Assembly: GCF_000614145.1 (NCBI RefSeq)
Contig: NZ_BAKK01000017.1
Span: 1-64,000 of the forward strand
Length of the DNA: 64,000 bases
Direction of reading: 5' to 3'
From: Bacteroides faecichinchillae JCM 17102
GTDB lineage: Bacteria > Bacteroidota > Bacteroidia > Bacteroidales > Bacteroidaceae
A program made the translations under genes and the position numbers. Below are positions 1-8,189 of the stretch, piece after piece. The stretch's first letter is position 1. Each line of letters opens with the position of its first letter. Below the pieces are notes generated by a model. The model worked only from the letters and a program-made list of their open reading frames with translations, searched no databases and had not been told where the DNA came from.

Positions 1-100
1 ATTTAATACTATTCATATCCATATTTATACCAAATGAAAGTTAGATAAAAACTAATAGATATTAGACATGATTTTAATAAAAAGATAAATCAAAAAGTCA

Positions 101-108
101 TATCTTTG
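101..108 (+). promoter_or_regulatory. -7 box of the dapF-dapL promoter
   Basis: TATCTTTG matches the Bacteroides sigma-ABfr -7 consensus TAnnTTTG and lies 50 bases before the dapF start. No other gene start lies between it and dapF, so it probably drives dapF and the closely following dapL. The -33 element is not clear. Confidence 0.55.
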
Positions 109-157
109 CATTAAAATAAAACAAAAAAGAAAGAACAACAAGCTATTAAAAAGCGAA

Positions 158-961
158 ATGATAAACAAAATAAAGTTTACTAAGATGCATGGAGCTGGTA
201 ATGATTATATATATGTAGATGTTACTAAGTATCCGATAGTAGCTCCCGAAAGGAAAGCAATTGAATGGAGTAAATATCATACGGGAATCGGCAGTGACGG
301 ACTTATATTGATTGGAACTTCAGAAATAGCTGATTTCAGTATGCGCATATTCAATGCAGACGGTTCTGAAGCGATGATGTGTGGTAATGGAAGTCGTTGT
401 GTAGGCAAATATGTATATGAATATGGTCTTACCCATCAGACTGAGATCACTCTTGAAACGCTGGCTGGCATTAAAGTTCTGAAACTAAATATCGAAAACA
501 GTAAAGTAACATCAGTTACTGTAGATATGGGCACTCCGCTAGAGATAGAAAGAATCCGGTTAGAAGGAAAATATCCTCTGCAATCCACCCGGATATCAAT
601 GGGAAATCCTCATTTGGTAACATTTGTAGAAGATATTACTTCAATTAATCTATCGGAAACAGGGCCCGAATTAGAGCGCTATCCTCTTTTTCCGGACAGG
701 ACTAATGTAGAGTTTGCACAAATTATCGACAAAGATAAAATCCGGATGAGAGTGTGGGAAAGAGGATCAGGCATTACCCAAGCTTGCGGAACCGGTGCTT
801 GCGCCACAGCAGTAGCAGCTTTTGAGAACGGGCTAACCGGAAGAAAATGTGATATCATAATGGACGGGGGAACCGTCACTATCGAATGGGAACAAGCTTC
901 GGGACATATATTAATGACCGGACCTGCCACCAAGGTTTTCGATGGAGAAATAGAGAATTGA
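158..961 (+). CDS. dapF: Diaminopimelate epimerase
   Basis: Converts LL-diaminopimelate to meso-diaminopimelate, the precursor of lysine and of the peptidoglycan cross-link; cytosolic. The 267-residue length is normal. Both halves of the pseudo-symmetric fold show their active-site cysteine motifs: MCGNGSRC near residue 75 and ACGTGACA near residue 210, and the N-terminal MHGAGNDY motif is present. dapL follows 50 bases downstream on the same strand and supplies the substrate, so the two form a lysine/cell-wall mini-operon. The ATG at 158 places the conserved [11 protein letters not shown] segment at the expected distance from the start. Confidence 0.96.
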   Translation: MINKIKFTKMHGAGNDYIYVDVTKYPIVAPERKAIEWSKYHTGIGSDGLILIGTSEIADFSMRIFNADGSEAMMCGNGSRCVGKYVYEYGLTHQTEITLETLAGIKVLKLNIENSKVTSVTVDMGTPLEIERIRLEGKYPLQSTRISMGNPHLVTFVEDITSINLSETGPELERYPLFPDRTNVEFAQIIDKDKIRMRVWERGSGITQACGTGACATAVAAFENGLTGRKCDIIMDGGTVTIEWEQASGHILMTGPATKVFDGEIEN

Positions 962-1011
962 TATTGAAGGCATAACAACAATAAATTGAAGAAACTTAAA
1001 ACAATAACAAT

Positions 1012-2244
1012 ATGGCACTAGTAAACGAACATTTTTTAAAACTACCCGGAAGTTATTTATTTTCGGATATAGCCAAAAAAGTTAATACATTCAGGATAAC
1101 GCACCCCAAACAGGACATCATCCGCTTAGGTATCGGTGATGTTACCCAACCGCTTCCAAAAGCTTGTATTGAAGCCATGCACAAAGCAGTTGATGAGCTG
1201 GCTAATAAAGATACCTTTCGCGGATATGGTCCTGAGCAGGGTTATGAGTTCCTAATTGAAGCAATTATAAAAAATGATTTCACCTCACGAGGTATCCATT
1301 TCTCAACATCAGAAATATTCATTAATGACGGGGCGAAAAGCGATACCGGCAATATTGGTGATATTCTTCGGCATGACAACAGCGTGGGAGTAACAGATCC
1401 TATTTATCCGGTATACATTGATAGTAACGTGATGTGTGGACGTGCCGGAATATTGGAAGAAAAGACAGGCAAATGGAGTAATGTTACATATATGCCTTGT
1501 ACGAGCGAAAACAATTTTATTCCGGAAATCCCAGATAAAAGGATAGACATCATTTATCTCTGTTATCCGAATAATCCGACCGGGACTACATTAACCAAAC
1601 CAGAGTTAAAGAAATGGGTGGATTATGCTTTGGCAAACGATACGCTGATTTTATTTGACGCTGCTTATGAAGCTTATATTCAAGATGCAGATGTCCCCCA
1701 TTCTATTTATGAAATCAAAGGAGCTAGGAAATGTGCCATTGAGTTCCGCAGTTTCTCAAAAACTGCTGGTTTTACGGGAGTACGTTGCGGATATACAGTT
1801 GTACCCAAAGAACTGACTGCAGCGACTTTAGAAGGTAACCGTATTCCACTCAACAGATTATGGAATCGACGCCAATGTACAAAATTCAACGGAACTTCTT
1901 ATATCACCCAGCGTGCTGCGGAAGCAGTCTACAGTATAGAAGGGAAAGAACAAGTGAAAGAAACCATACATTACTACATGACTAATGCTAAAATCATGAA
2001 AGAAGGACTGGAAGCAACAGGTTTGAAAGTGTATGGAGGAGTAAACGCTCCTTACTTATGGCTAAAAACACCCAACGGAATTTCTTCTTGGCGATTCTTC
2101 GAACAAATGTTGTATGAAGCCAATGTAGTCGGCACTCCCGGTGTAGGGTTCGGTCCTAGTGGAGAAGGCTACATTCGCTTAACAGCATTTGGGGAACGTA
2201 ATGATTGCATAGAAGCAATGAGAAGAATCAAGAACTGGCTTTAA
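1012..2244 (+). CDS. dapL: LL-diaminopimelate aminotransferase
   Basis: PLP-dependent class I/II aminotransferase that makes LL-diaminopimelate directly from tetrahydrodipicolinate, bypassing the succinylase and acetylase branches. At 410 residues it has the family length. Visible motifs are the substrate-side segment FRGYGPEQGY near residue 65, the YPNNPTGT motif near residue 185, and the PLP-lysine motif SFSKTAGFTG near residue 249. It lies directly behind dapF, whose substrate it produces, which supports the assignment over a generic aspartate aminotransferase. Confidence 0.95.
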   Translation: MALVNEHFLKLPGSYLFSDIAKKVNTFRITHPKQDIIRLGIGDVTQPLPKACIEAMHKAVDELANKDTFRGYGPEQGYEFLIEAIIKNDFTSRGIHFSTSEIFINDGAKSDTGNIGDILRHDNSVGVTDPIYPVYIDSNVMCGRAGILEEKTGKWSNVTYMPCTSENNFIPEIPDKRIDIIYLCYPNNPTGTTLTKPELKKWVDYALANDTLILFDAAYEAYIQDADVPHSIYEIKGARKCAIEFRSFSKTAGFTGVRCGYTVVPKELTAATLEGNRIPLNRLWNRRQCTKFNGTSYITQRAAEAVYSIEGKEQVKETIHYYMTNAKIMKEGLEATGLKVYGGVNAPYLWLKTPNGISSWRFFEQMLYEANVVGTPGVGFGPSGEGYIRLTAFGERNDCIEAMRRIKNWL

Positions 2245-2320
2245 ATAGTATTTTGCGCGCTACTATATAACACATGGACCGTACATCCACATTTTTTAAA
2301 CTATTAAAGGTAAAAAGACA

Positions 2321-3058
2321 ATGAAAACGACGATGAACAAAAAATTGAAAGTGATAGCATTGGCTATACTTGCAACTCTTGTCCCGTCATCCGGAATGAT
2401 GGCACAAGACAAACTGGAGGCTTTCGTAGGAGCGGATTTGGTTAGTGGTTATATCTGGCGTGGTCAGCATTTAGGAGACGTTAGCATACAACCTTCTTTA
2501 GCAGTTAGCTACAAAGGTTTCTCACTAGGAGCTTGGGGATCGGTCGGTATTGAGTCATCCGATACAAAAGAACTGGATTTAACTCTTGGATATTCGACCG
2601 GAGGTTTTAGTTTCTCAGTAACCGACTATTGGTTTAATAAAGGTGACAACTTTAAGACAGGAATGCCTACCTCCGAGGAATATTTTCATTACGGAACTTA
2701 TTCTACAGCACATGTATTCGAAGCACAGATTGGCTATGATTTCGGTCCTCTGGTTGTAAATTGGTATACCAATTTTGCAGGAAATGATGGTATCAAAAAA
2801 AATGGGAAAAGAGCATATTCTTCCTATCTGGCAGTCAGTGTCCCATTAACTTTCGGAGGACTTGAATGGAATGTGGATTTAGGTATGATACCTTGGGAAA
2901 CGACTTTCTATAACGGTTACACCAGTGGATTCTGTGTTTCCGATGTCAGCCTCAGTGCTACAAAAGATATCAAGGTAACTAGCTCGTTCACCCTTCCTGC
3001 CTTTGCCAAAGTAACAGTAAATCCCCGTACCGAGGAGCTTACTTCACATTCGGGCTAA
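2321..3058 (+). CDS. Outer-membrane beta-barrel protein with a frameshifted C-terminus
   Basis: Secreted protein with an N-terminal signal peptide (basic start, hydrophobic stretch, predicted cleavage after MMAQ near residue 28), followed by alternating amphipathic strands and the motif SGYIWRGQ common to small Bacteroidetes barrels of unknown substrate. The listed frame ends in TSHSG. Inserting one base near 3037 gives an ending of AYFTFGLSF with a stop at 3064-3066, that is, the terminal aromatic residue expected of a barrel recognised by the BAM complex. The true gene therefore probably ends at 3066. It precedes the PII and amtB genes by about 50 bases, hinting at a role in nitrogen uptake, but no substrate can be read from the sequence. 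Confidence 0.75.
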   Translation: MKTTMNKKLKVIALAILATLVPSSGMMAQDKLEAFVGADLVSGYIWRGQHLGDVSIQPSLAVSYKGFSLGAWGSVGIESSDTKELDLTLGYSTGGFSFSVTDYWFNKGDNFKTGMPTSEEYFHYGTYSTAHVFEAQIGYDFGPLVVNWYTNFAGNDGIKKNGKRAYSSYLAVSVPLTFGGLEWNVDLGMIPWETTFYNGYTSGFCVSDVSLSATKDIKVTSSFTLPAFAKVTVNPRTEELTSHSG

Positions 3059-3107
3059 GTTTTTAAGAGAGTAAAAAAAGAATAAGTCACACTAACAAGT
3101 AAGGTGT

Positions 3108-3464
3108 ATGAAAAAGATTGAAGCAATTATCCGCAAAACAAAATTTGAAGACGTGAAAGAAGCTCTTCTTAAAGCGGATATCGAATGGTTCTCATACTAT
3201 GATGTGAGAGGTATTGGAAAAGCGAGGCAAGGACGTATCTACCGCGGCGTAGTGTATGATACCAGTAGCATCGAACGTATTTTGATTTCTATTGTAGTAC
3301 GTGATAAGAATGTAGAAAAGGCCGTACAGGCGATCATCAAGGCTGCACAAACCGGAGAAATTGGTGACGGACGTATCTTCGTTATCCCCATAGAAGATGC
3401 CATTCGTATCCGGACTGCAGAAAGAGGTGATATCGCTCTTTATAATGCCGAACAGGAACGTTAA
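3108..3464 (+). CDS. glnK: PII-family nitrogen regulatory protein
   Basis: Small trimeric signal protein sensing ATP/ADP and 2-oxoglutarate. The 118 residues contain the PII core: an N-terminal KKIEAIIR strand, a T-loop region with the conserved Tyr in IYRG near residue 46, and the C-terminal GEIGDGRIFVIPIEDAIRIRT signature around residues 84-104. It is directly upstream of amtB, the classical glnK-amtB arrangement, where PII binds and closes the ammonium channel. The glnB/glnK distinction rests only on this neighbour. Confidence 0.92.
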   Translation: MKKIEAIIRKTKFEDVKEALLKADIEWFSYYDVRGIGKARQGRIYRGVVYDTSSIERILISIVVRDKNVEKAVQAIIKAAQTGEIGDGRIFVIPIEDAIRIRTAERGDIALYNAEQER

Positions 3465-3540
3465 TTTCAAGATAAACAATAAGTTTCGGAGTACCTCTGA
3501 TTACAATAAATAGATATTACAAATCTAAAGATATTACATA

Positions 3541-4974
3541 ATGGATACATATAAAAAACGCAGCTTTATAAAGCTGTGTATAGTCAGTACTATGCTTTTT
3601 GCACTGAACCTCACAACAGAAACTTTCGCACAAGACAGTAGCGCCTCCTCCACAAGTACAAAAGTAATAGAAACGGTTACAGAGACTATAGTAGCCTCCC
3701 CTGTTATAGAAGCAGCAACCGATAATATCACAGAATTAGCAACAGGACTGAATACTGTATGGATGTTGTTAGCCGCAATGCTGGTATTTTTCATGCAACC
3801 GGGATTCGCTCTTGTGGAAGCGGGATTCACCCGTACAAAAAACACCGCTAACATTTTAATGAAAAACTTTGTAGACTTTATGTTCGGTTCCCTTTTGTAT
3901 TGGTTTATCGGATTTGGACTAATGTTTGGAGTAGGCGGATTCGTTGGAATGCCTCACTTCTTCAATCTTTCCTTTTTAGATTCCGAATTACCTAGAGAAG
4001 GTTTCCTGATATTCCAAACTGTATTTTGTGCAACTGCTGCTACCATTGTATCAGGAGCAATGGCAGAACGTACAAAGTTTTCTATGTATTTAGTCTACAC
4101 CATTTTTATCAGTGTATTAGTTTATCCGGTTTCAGGTCACTGGACATGGGGAGGAGGTTGGCTGATGAACGGTGAAGAAGGATCTTTCATGATGGATCTT
4201 TTCGGAACTACCTTTCATGATTTCGCGGGTTCCACCATTGTCCACTCTGTCGGAGGTTGGATTTCATTAGTAGGAGCCGCCATTCTTGGGCCTCGTATCG
4301 GTAAATATGGAAAAGACGGTAAGTCAAAAGCATTACCCGGACACAATTTGACCATTGCTGCCCTCGGAGTATTCATTCTATGGTTCGGATGGTTCGGGTT
4401 TAATCCCGGTTCACAACTGGCTGCTGCTACGACAGCCGATCAGGAAGCTATCTCACACGTATTTCTGACTACTAACCTCGCAGCTTGTGCCGGTGGCTTC
4501 TTCGCTCTGCTAGTTAGCTGGATAAAATACAGCAAACCCTCACTCTCTTTAACGTTGAACGGTATTTTAGCAGGTTTGGTAGGTATCACTGCAGGATGTG
4601 ATGCAGTTTCCGCAGCAGGGGCAGTTATCATCGGTGCAATCTGTGGCGTGATAATGATCTTCTCTGTCGAATTTATTGACCGCATTCTGAAAGTAGATGA
4701 TCCTGTAGGTGCCTCATCTGTACATGGAGTATGTGGATGCCTCGGAACAATCCTGACGGGGCTCTTCTCCGTCAGTGAAGGAGTATTCTACGGACACGGT
4801 TTCGTTTTCTTGGGGGCACAGATATTCGGTGCTTTGGTTGTCGGAGCATGGGCAGCAAGTATGGGATTCATCATATTCAAAGCACTTGATAAAATTCATG
4901 GACTTCGCGTTCCGGCACGTGTGGAAGAGGAAGGGCTTGACATTTATGAGCATGGAGAGTCTGCTTATAACTAA
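3541..4974 (+). CDS. amtB: Ammonium transporter
   Basis: Amt/MEP/Rh-family inner-membrane channel for ammonium. The 477 residues begin with a cleavable signal-like segment ending near FAQD (residue 31) and a Ser/Thr-rich spacer, followed by about eleven membrane segments from about residue 72. The family signature around DFAGSTIVHSVGG (near residue 230) and later pore-region segments such as SVHGVCGCLGT (near residue 395) are present. It lies between a PII gene and type III glutamine synthetase, so uptake, control and assimilation of ammonium are clustered. Confidence 0.95.
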   Translation: MDTYKKRSFIKLCIVSTMLFALNLTTETFAQDSSASSTSTKVIETVTETIVASPVIEAATDNITELATGLNTVWMLLAAMLVFFMQPGFALVEAGFTRTKNTANILMKNFVDFMFGSLLYWFIGFGLMFGVGGFVGMPHFFNLSFLDSELPREGFLIFQTVFCATAATIVSGAMAERTKFSMYLVYTIFISVLVYPVSGHWTWGGGWLMNGEEGSFMMDLFGTTFHDFAGSTIVHSVGGWISLVGAAILGPRIGKYGKDGKSKALPGHNLTIAALGVFILWFGWFGFNPGSQLAAATTADQEAISHVFLTTNLAACAGGFFALLVSWIKYSKPSLSLTLNGILAGLVGITAGCDAVSAAGAVIIGAICGVIMIFSVEFIDRILKVDDPVGASSVHGVCGCLGTILTGLFSVSEGVFYGHGFVFLGAQIFGALVVGAWAASMGFIIFKALDKIHGLRVPARVEEEGLDIYEHGESAYN

Positions 4975-5117
4975 AATAAACTGTTTATTGCTTATAAAGC
5001 AGATTTTGTACAACGAAACAAATATCATTCCAGGCAGGTTTGACCGCCTACCCGGAAGTTTAAAAAGAAAGTGATTATAGACTCTAATATATTAAACAAC
5101 AAATTAATTAGGTAATT

Positions 5118-7307
5118 ATGTCAAAACTAAGATTCAGAGTAGTAGAAACGGCCTTCAAAAAGAAAGCAGTGGAAGTAGCAACGCCTGTCGAACGTCCTTC
5201 GGAATATTTCGGCAAGTATGTCTTCAACAAAGAAAAGATGTTTAAATACCTGCCCAGCAAGGTATACAACACACTGATTGACGCAATTGACAACGGTGCC
5301 CCACTCGACCGCAGTATTGCTGACGAAGTAGCTGCCGGTATGAAGAAATGGGCTATTGAGATGGGTGCTACCCATTATACACATTGGTTTGCACCACTGA
5401 CCGAAGGTACAGCAGAAAAGCATGATGCTTTTGTTGAACACGACGGGAAAGGTGGTATGATGGAAGAGTTTACAGGCAAACTGTTAGTACAGCAGGAACC
5501 GGATGCTTCTTCTTTCCCCAATGGTGGTATTCGTAACACATTCGAAGCTCGCGGCTACAGTGCATGGGATCCTTCATCACCTGCATTTATTGTTGATGAT
5601 ACTCTTTGCATCCCAACTGTATTTATCGCATATACCGGTGAGGCACTTGACTATAAGGCTCCATTATTGAAAGCACTTCGTGCCGTAGATAAAGCAGCAA
5701 CTTCCGTTTGTCATTATTTTAATCCGGAAGTAAAGAAAGTGGTTGCTTATCTAGGTTGGGAACAAGAATATTTTCTTGTAGACGAAGGACTCTATGCAGC
5801 CCGCCCGGATCTATTGATGACGGGACGCACTCTTATGGGACACGATAGCGCAAAGAATCAACAATTGGAAGACCATTATTTCGGTGCTATTCCAACCCGG
5901 GTAGCTGCTTTTATGAAGGATCTGGAAATTGAGGCTTTGAAACTAGGTATCCCGGTGAAAACCCGTCATAACGAGGTTGCTCCAAACCAATTCGAATTGG
6001 CACCTATCTTTGAAGAATGCAACTTAGCAAATGATCACAACTTGCTTATCATGTCATTAATGCGGAAAGTAAGCCGTCGCCACGGTTTTCGTGTACTACT
6101 GCACGAAAAACCGTTTAAAGGTGTCAATGGTTCCGGTAAACACAACAACTGGTCGCTAGGTACCGATACAGGTATCTTATTAATGGGACCGGGCAAAACT
6201 CCTGAAGACAACCTGCGTTTTGTTACATTCGTAGTGAATACTTTAATGGCAGTTTATCACCACAACGGATTATTGAAGGCTTCTATTTCCAGCGCTACGA
6301 ATGCTCACCGCCTGGGAGCTAACGAAGCACCTCCTGCAATCATCTCTTCTTTCCTTGGCAAGCAGTTGTCCCAAGTATTAGAGCACATTGAAAACAGTAC
6401 CAAAGACGATCTGATCAACCTTAGCGGTAAACAGGGTATGAAGCTGGATATTCCGCAAATCCCCGAACTGTTAATTGATAACACTGATCGTAACCGTACT
6501 TCTCCTTTCGCCTTCACCGGGAATCGGTTCGAATTTCGTGCCGTAGGTTCCGAAGCAAACTGTGCTTCTGCTATGATAGCTTTGAACACAGCAGTTGCCG
6601 ACCAACTGAATAAGTTCAAAAAAGATGTGGATGCTCTGATAGAAAAAGGAGAACCGAAAATCTCCGCCATTCTGGAAATTATCCGCGGTTATATCAAAGA
6701 ATGTAAACCTATTCATTTTGACGGTAACGGTTACAGTGAGGAATGGAAAGAGGAAGCAGTCCGTCGTGAGTTGGATTGCGAAACCAGTGTTCCCGTTATC
6801 TTCGATAATTATCTGAAACCGGAAAGCATTGCAATGTTCGAAGCTACCGGAGTTATGACAAAGAAAGAACTGGAGGCACGTAACGAGGTGAAATGGGAAA
6901 TGTACACCAAAAAAATTCAAATCGAAGCACGTGTTTTAGGAGACTTGGCTATGAATCATATTATACCGGTCGCTACTCAATATCAGACCGACTTAATTAA
7001 TAACGTATATAAGATGCAGTCTCTATTCCCGGCTGAAAAAGCTGCCAAACTTTCCTCCAAAAATCTGGAACTGATCGAAGAGATTGCAGACCGTACAGCA
7101 TTCATCAAAGAGCACGTGGATGCGATGATCGAGGCCCGCAAGGTAGCAAACAAGATTGAGAGTGAACGTGAGAAAGCAATTGCTTATCATGACACGATTG
7201 TCCCGGCACTGGAAGAAATCCGTTATCACATCGACAAGCTCGAACTTATCGTGGATAACCAGATGTGGACGCTTCCGAAATATAGAGAACTGTTATTTAT
7301 CAGATAA
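5118..7307 (+). CDS. glnN: Glutamine synthetase type III
   Basis: ATP-dependent ligation of ammonia to glutamate. The 729-residue length and the N-terminal RPSEYFGKYVFN segment are those of the long GSIII family of Bacteroides, not the 450-residue GSI. Catalytic-domain motifs are visible: YLGWEQEYFLVD near residue 210, TRHNEVAPNQFELAP near residue 290, and VNGSGKHNNWSLGT near residue 340, followed by NRTSPFAFTGNRFEFR near residue 460. The C-terminal third is helical and charged, typical of the family. It closes the nitrogen block, and a hairpin terminator follows at 7396. Confidence 0.95.
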   Translation: MSKLRFRVVETAFKKKAVEVATPVERPSEYFGKYVFNKEKMFKYLPSKVYNTLIDAIDNGAPLDRSIADEVAAGMKKWAIEMGATHYTHWFAPLTEGTAEKHDAFVEHDGKGGMMEEFTGKLLVQQEPDASSFPNGGIRNTFEARGYSAWDPSSPAFIVDDTLCIPTVFIAYTGEALDYKAPLLKALRAVDKAATSVCHYFNPEVKKVVAYLGWEQEYFLVDEGLYAARPDLLMTGRTLMGHDSAKNQQLEDHYFGAIPTRVAAFMKDLEIEALKLGIPVKTRHNEVAPNQFELAPIFEECNLANDHNLLIMSLMRKVSRRHGFRVLLHEKPFKGVNGSGKHNNWSLGTDTGILLMGPGKTPEDNLRFVTFVVNTLMAVYHHNGLLKASISSATNAHRLGANEAPPAIISSFLGKQLSQVLEHIENSTKDDLINLSGKQGMKLDIPQIPELLIDNTDRNRTSPFAFTGNRFEFRAVGSEANCASAMIALNTAVADQLNKFKKDVDALIEKGEPKISAILEIIRGYIKECKPIHFDGNGYSEEWKEEAVRRELDCETSVPVIFDNYLKPESIAMFEATGVMTKKELEARNEVKWEMYTKKIQIEARVLGDLAMNHIIPVATQYQTDLINNVYKMQSLFPAEKAAKLSSKNLELIEEIADRTAFIKEHVDAMIEARKVANKIESEREKAIAYHDTIVPALEEIRYHIDKLELIVDNQMWTLPKYRELLFIR

Positions 7308-7395
7308 AAAAGAAATGAGGTTATATCACTTTGGATATAGCCTCATTCAGATTGAAATTATCTATTTCTTTTGTTGGTTGTTTTAAGTTTGTGGG

Positions 7396-7430
7396 GAGGA
7401 GTACTGTGAAGTAGTCCTCTTCTTTTTATA
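7396..7430 (+). terminator. Rho-independent terminator after glutamine synthetase
   Basis: GAGGAGTACT (7396-7405) pairs with AGTAGTCCTC (7410-7419) around a four-base loop and is followed by TTCTTTTTAT. A second hairpin, ATGAGG...CCTCAT, lies at about 7315-7346 without a T-run. Both sit between the convergent glutamine synthetase and DUF308 genes. Confidence 0.7.
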
Positions 7431-7440
7431 CTCATTATAC

Positions 7441-8018
7441 TCACTCTATTATTTTGGCATCTTCAATATCGTCATCCGAATGTGAAACCGGATTTATAGG
7501 ACGACGACGTACAAACTTAAACCAATTTATCAATTCTGAAACTGAGTATACCAAGCTAGTGATTCCGATAATAATAAATGCAGTATTACGTGCCCCAGTC
7601 GGATTGAATAAAGCAACAATTCCTGCAATAAGAATCAGCGAAGGCACCAGATAATAGCTCCCGGAACCGGCATCCAACGTCGCGCCATTGATAAAGAAGC
7701 GATCTGTTGAACTCCACCCATCACCAGAATGAAACCCAACAAAAACATCAATACATCAGCAAAAAAATCAGGCATCACGATCAGCCAAATACCAAATAAC
7801 AAACTGCCTACCCCTTCAATCGGGAAACGCAAAGACATTCCATCCGCTGGCTTTTTCCGTCCGAAGTAGCTAATAAGACTAATCACACCTGGAAGTAAAA
7901 AAGCGATTCCTACTGTAATAACAATATAATTGGCAGCCGCATCAGGCCAAATTACCAATACCAAACCTATTACTAGTGCAAATAGTATGCGAATAAGAGA
8001 AAAATTCATTGTTTTCAT
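7441..8018 (-). pseudogene. DUF308 (HdeD-like) membrane protein, frameshifted
   Basis: Two overlapping minus-strand frames (8018-7635 and 7677-7441) read as one protein of about 192 residues made of paired hydrophobic helices with the repeated GIxLLxxG-type pattern of the DUF308/HdeD family. The break is at 7657-7662: one base appears lost in CCGGGAGCTAT, so PVPGAIIW should read PVPGSYYLVPS. Both halves are otherwise intact. The C-terminal tail is acidic (SDDDIEDAKIIE) and cytosolic. HdeD in E. coli is linked to acid resistance, but function in Bacteroides is unknown. Confidence 0.75.
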
Positions 8019-8154
8019 ATATTCTATATTTTTTAACGAAGTCTATTTCAATACTTTTGCGAATATAAGTGTTTCTATCCATATATAAAAATAACAAACT
8101 CAGATTGTAATAAGTTCGTATTAAAAATGTTATATCGATAACATCTGCATCCGA

Positions 8155-8162
8155 TACTTTTG
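8155..8162 (+). promoter_or_regulatory. -7 box of the ppk1-ppx promoter
   Basis: TACTTTTG matches TAnnTTTG 27 bases before the ppk1 ATG. A second match, TACTTTTG at 8052-8059, could be an alternative upstream promoter. Neither has a clean -33 TTTG. Confidence 0.45.
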
Positions 8163-8189
8163 CAAAAATAATAATAAAGGTCTTTCTTT

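Noticed and set aside
6471..6920. 149-codon minus-strand frame inside glutamine synthetase
   Set aside because: Antisense to a highly conserved gene; Phe-rich composition reflects the opposite strand's codon use.
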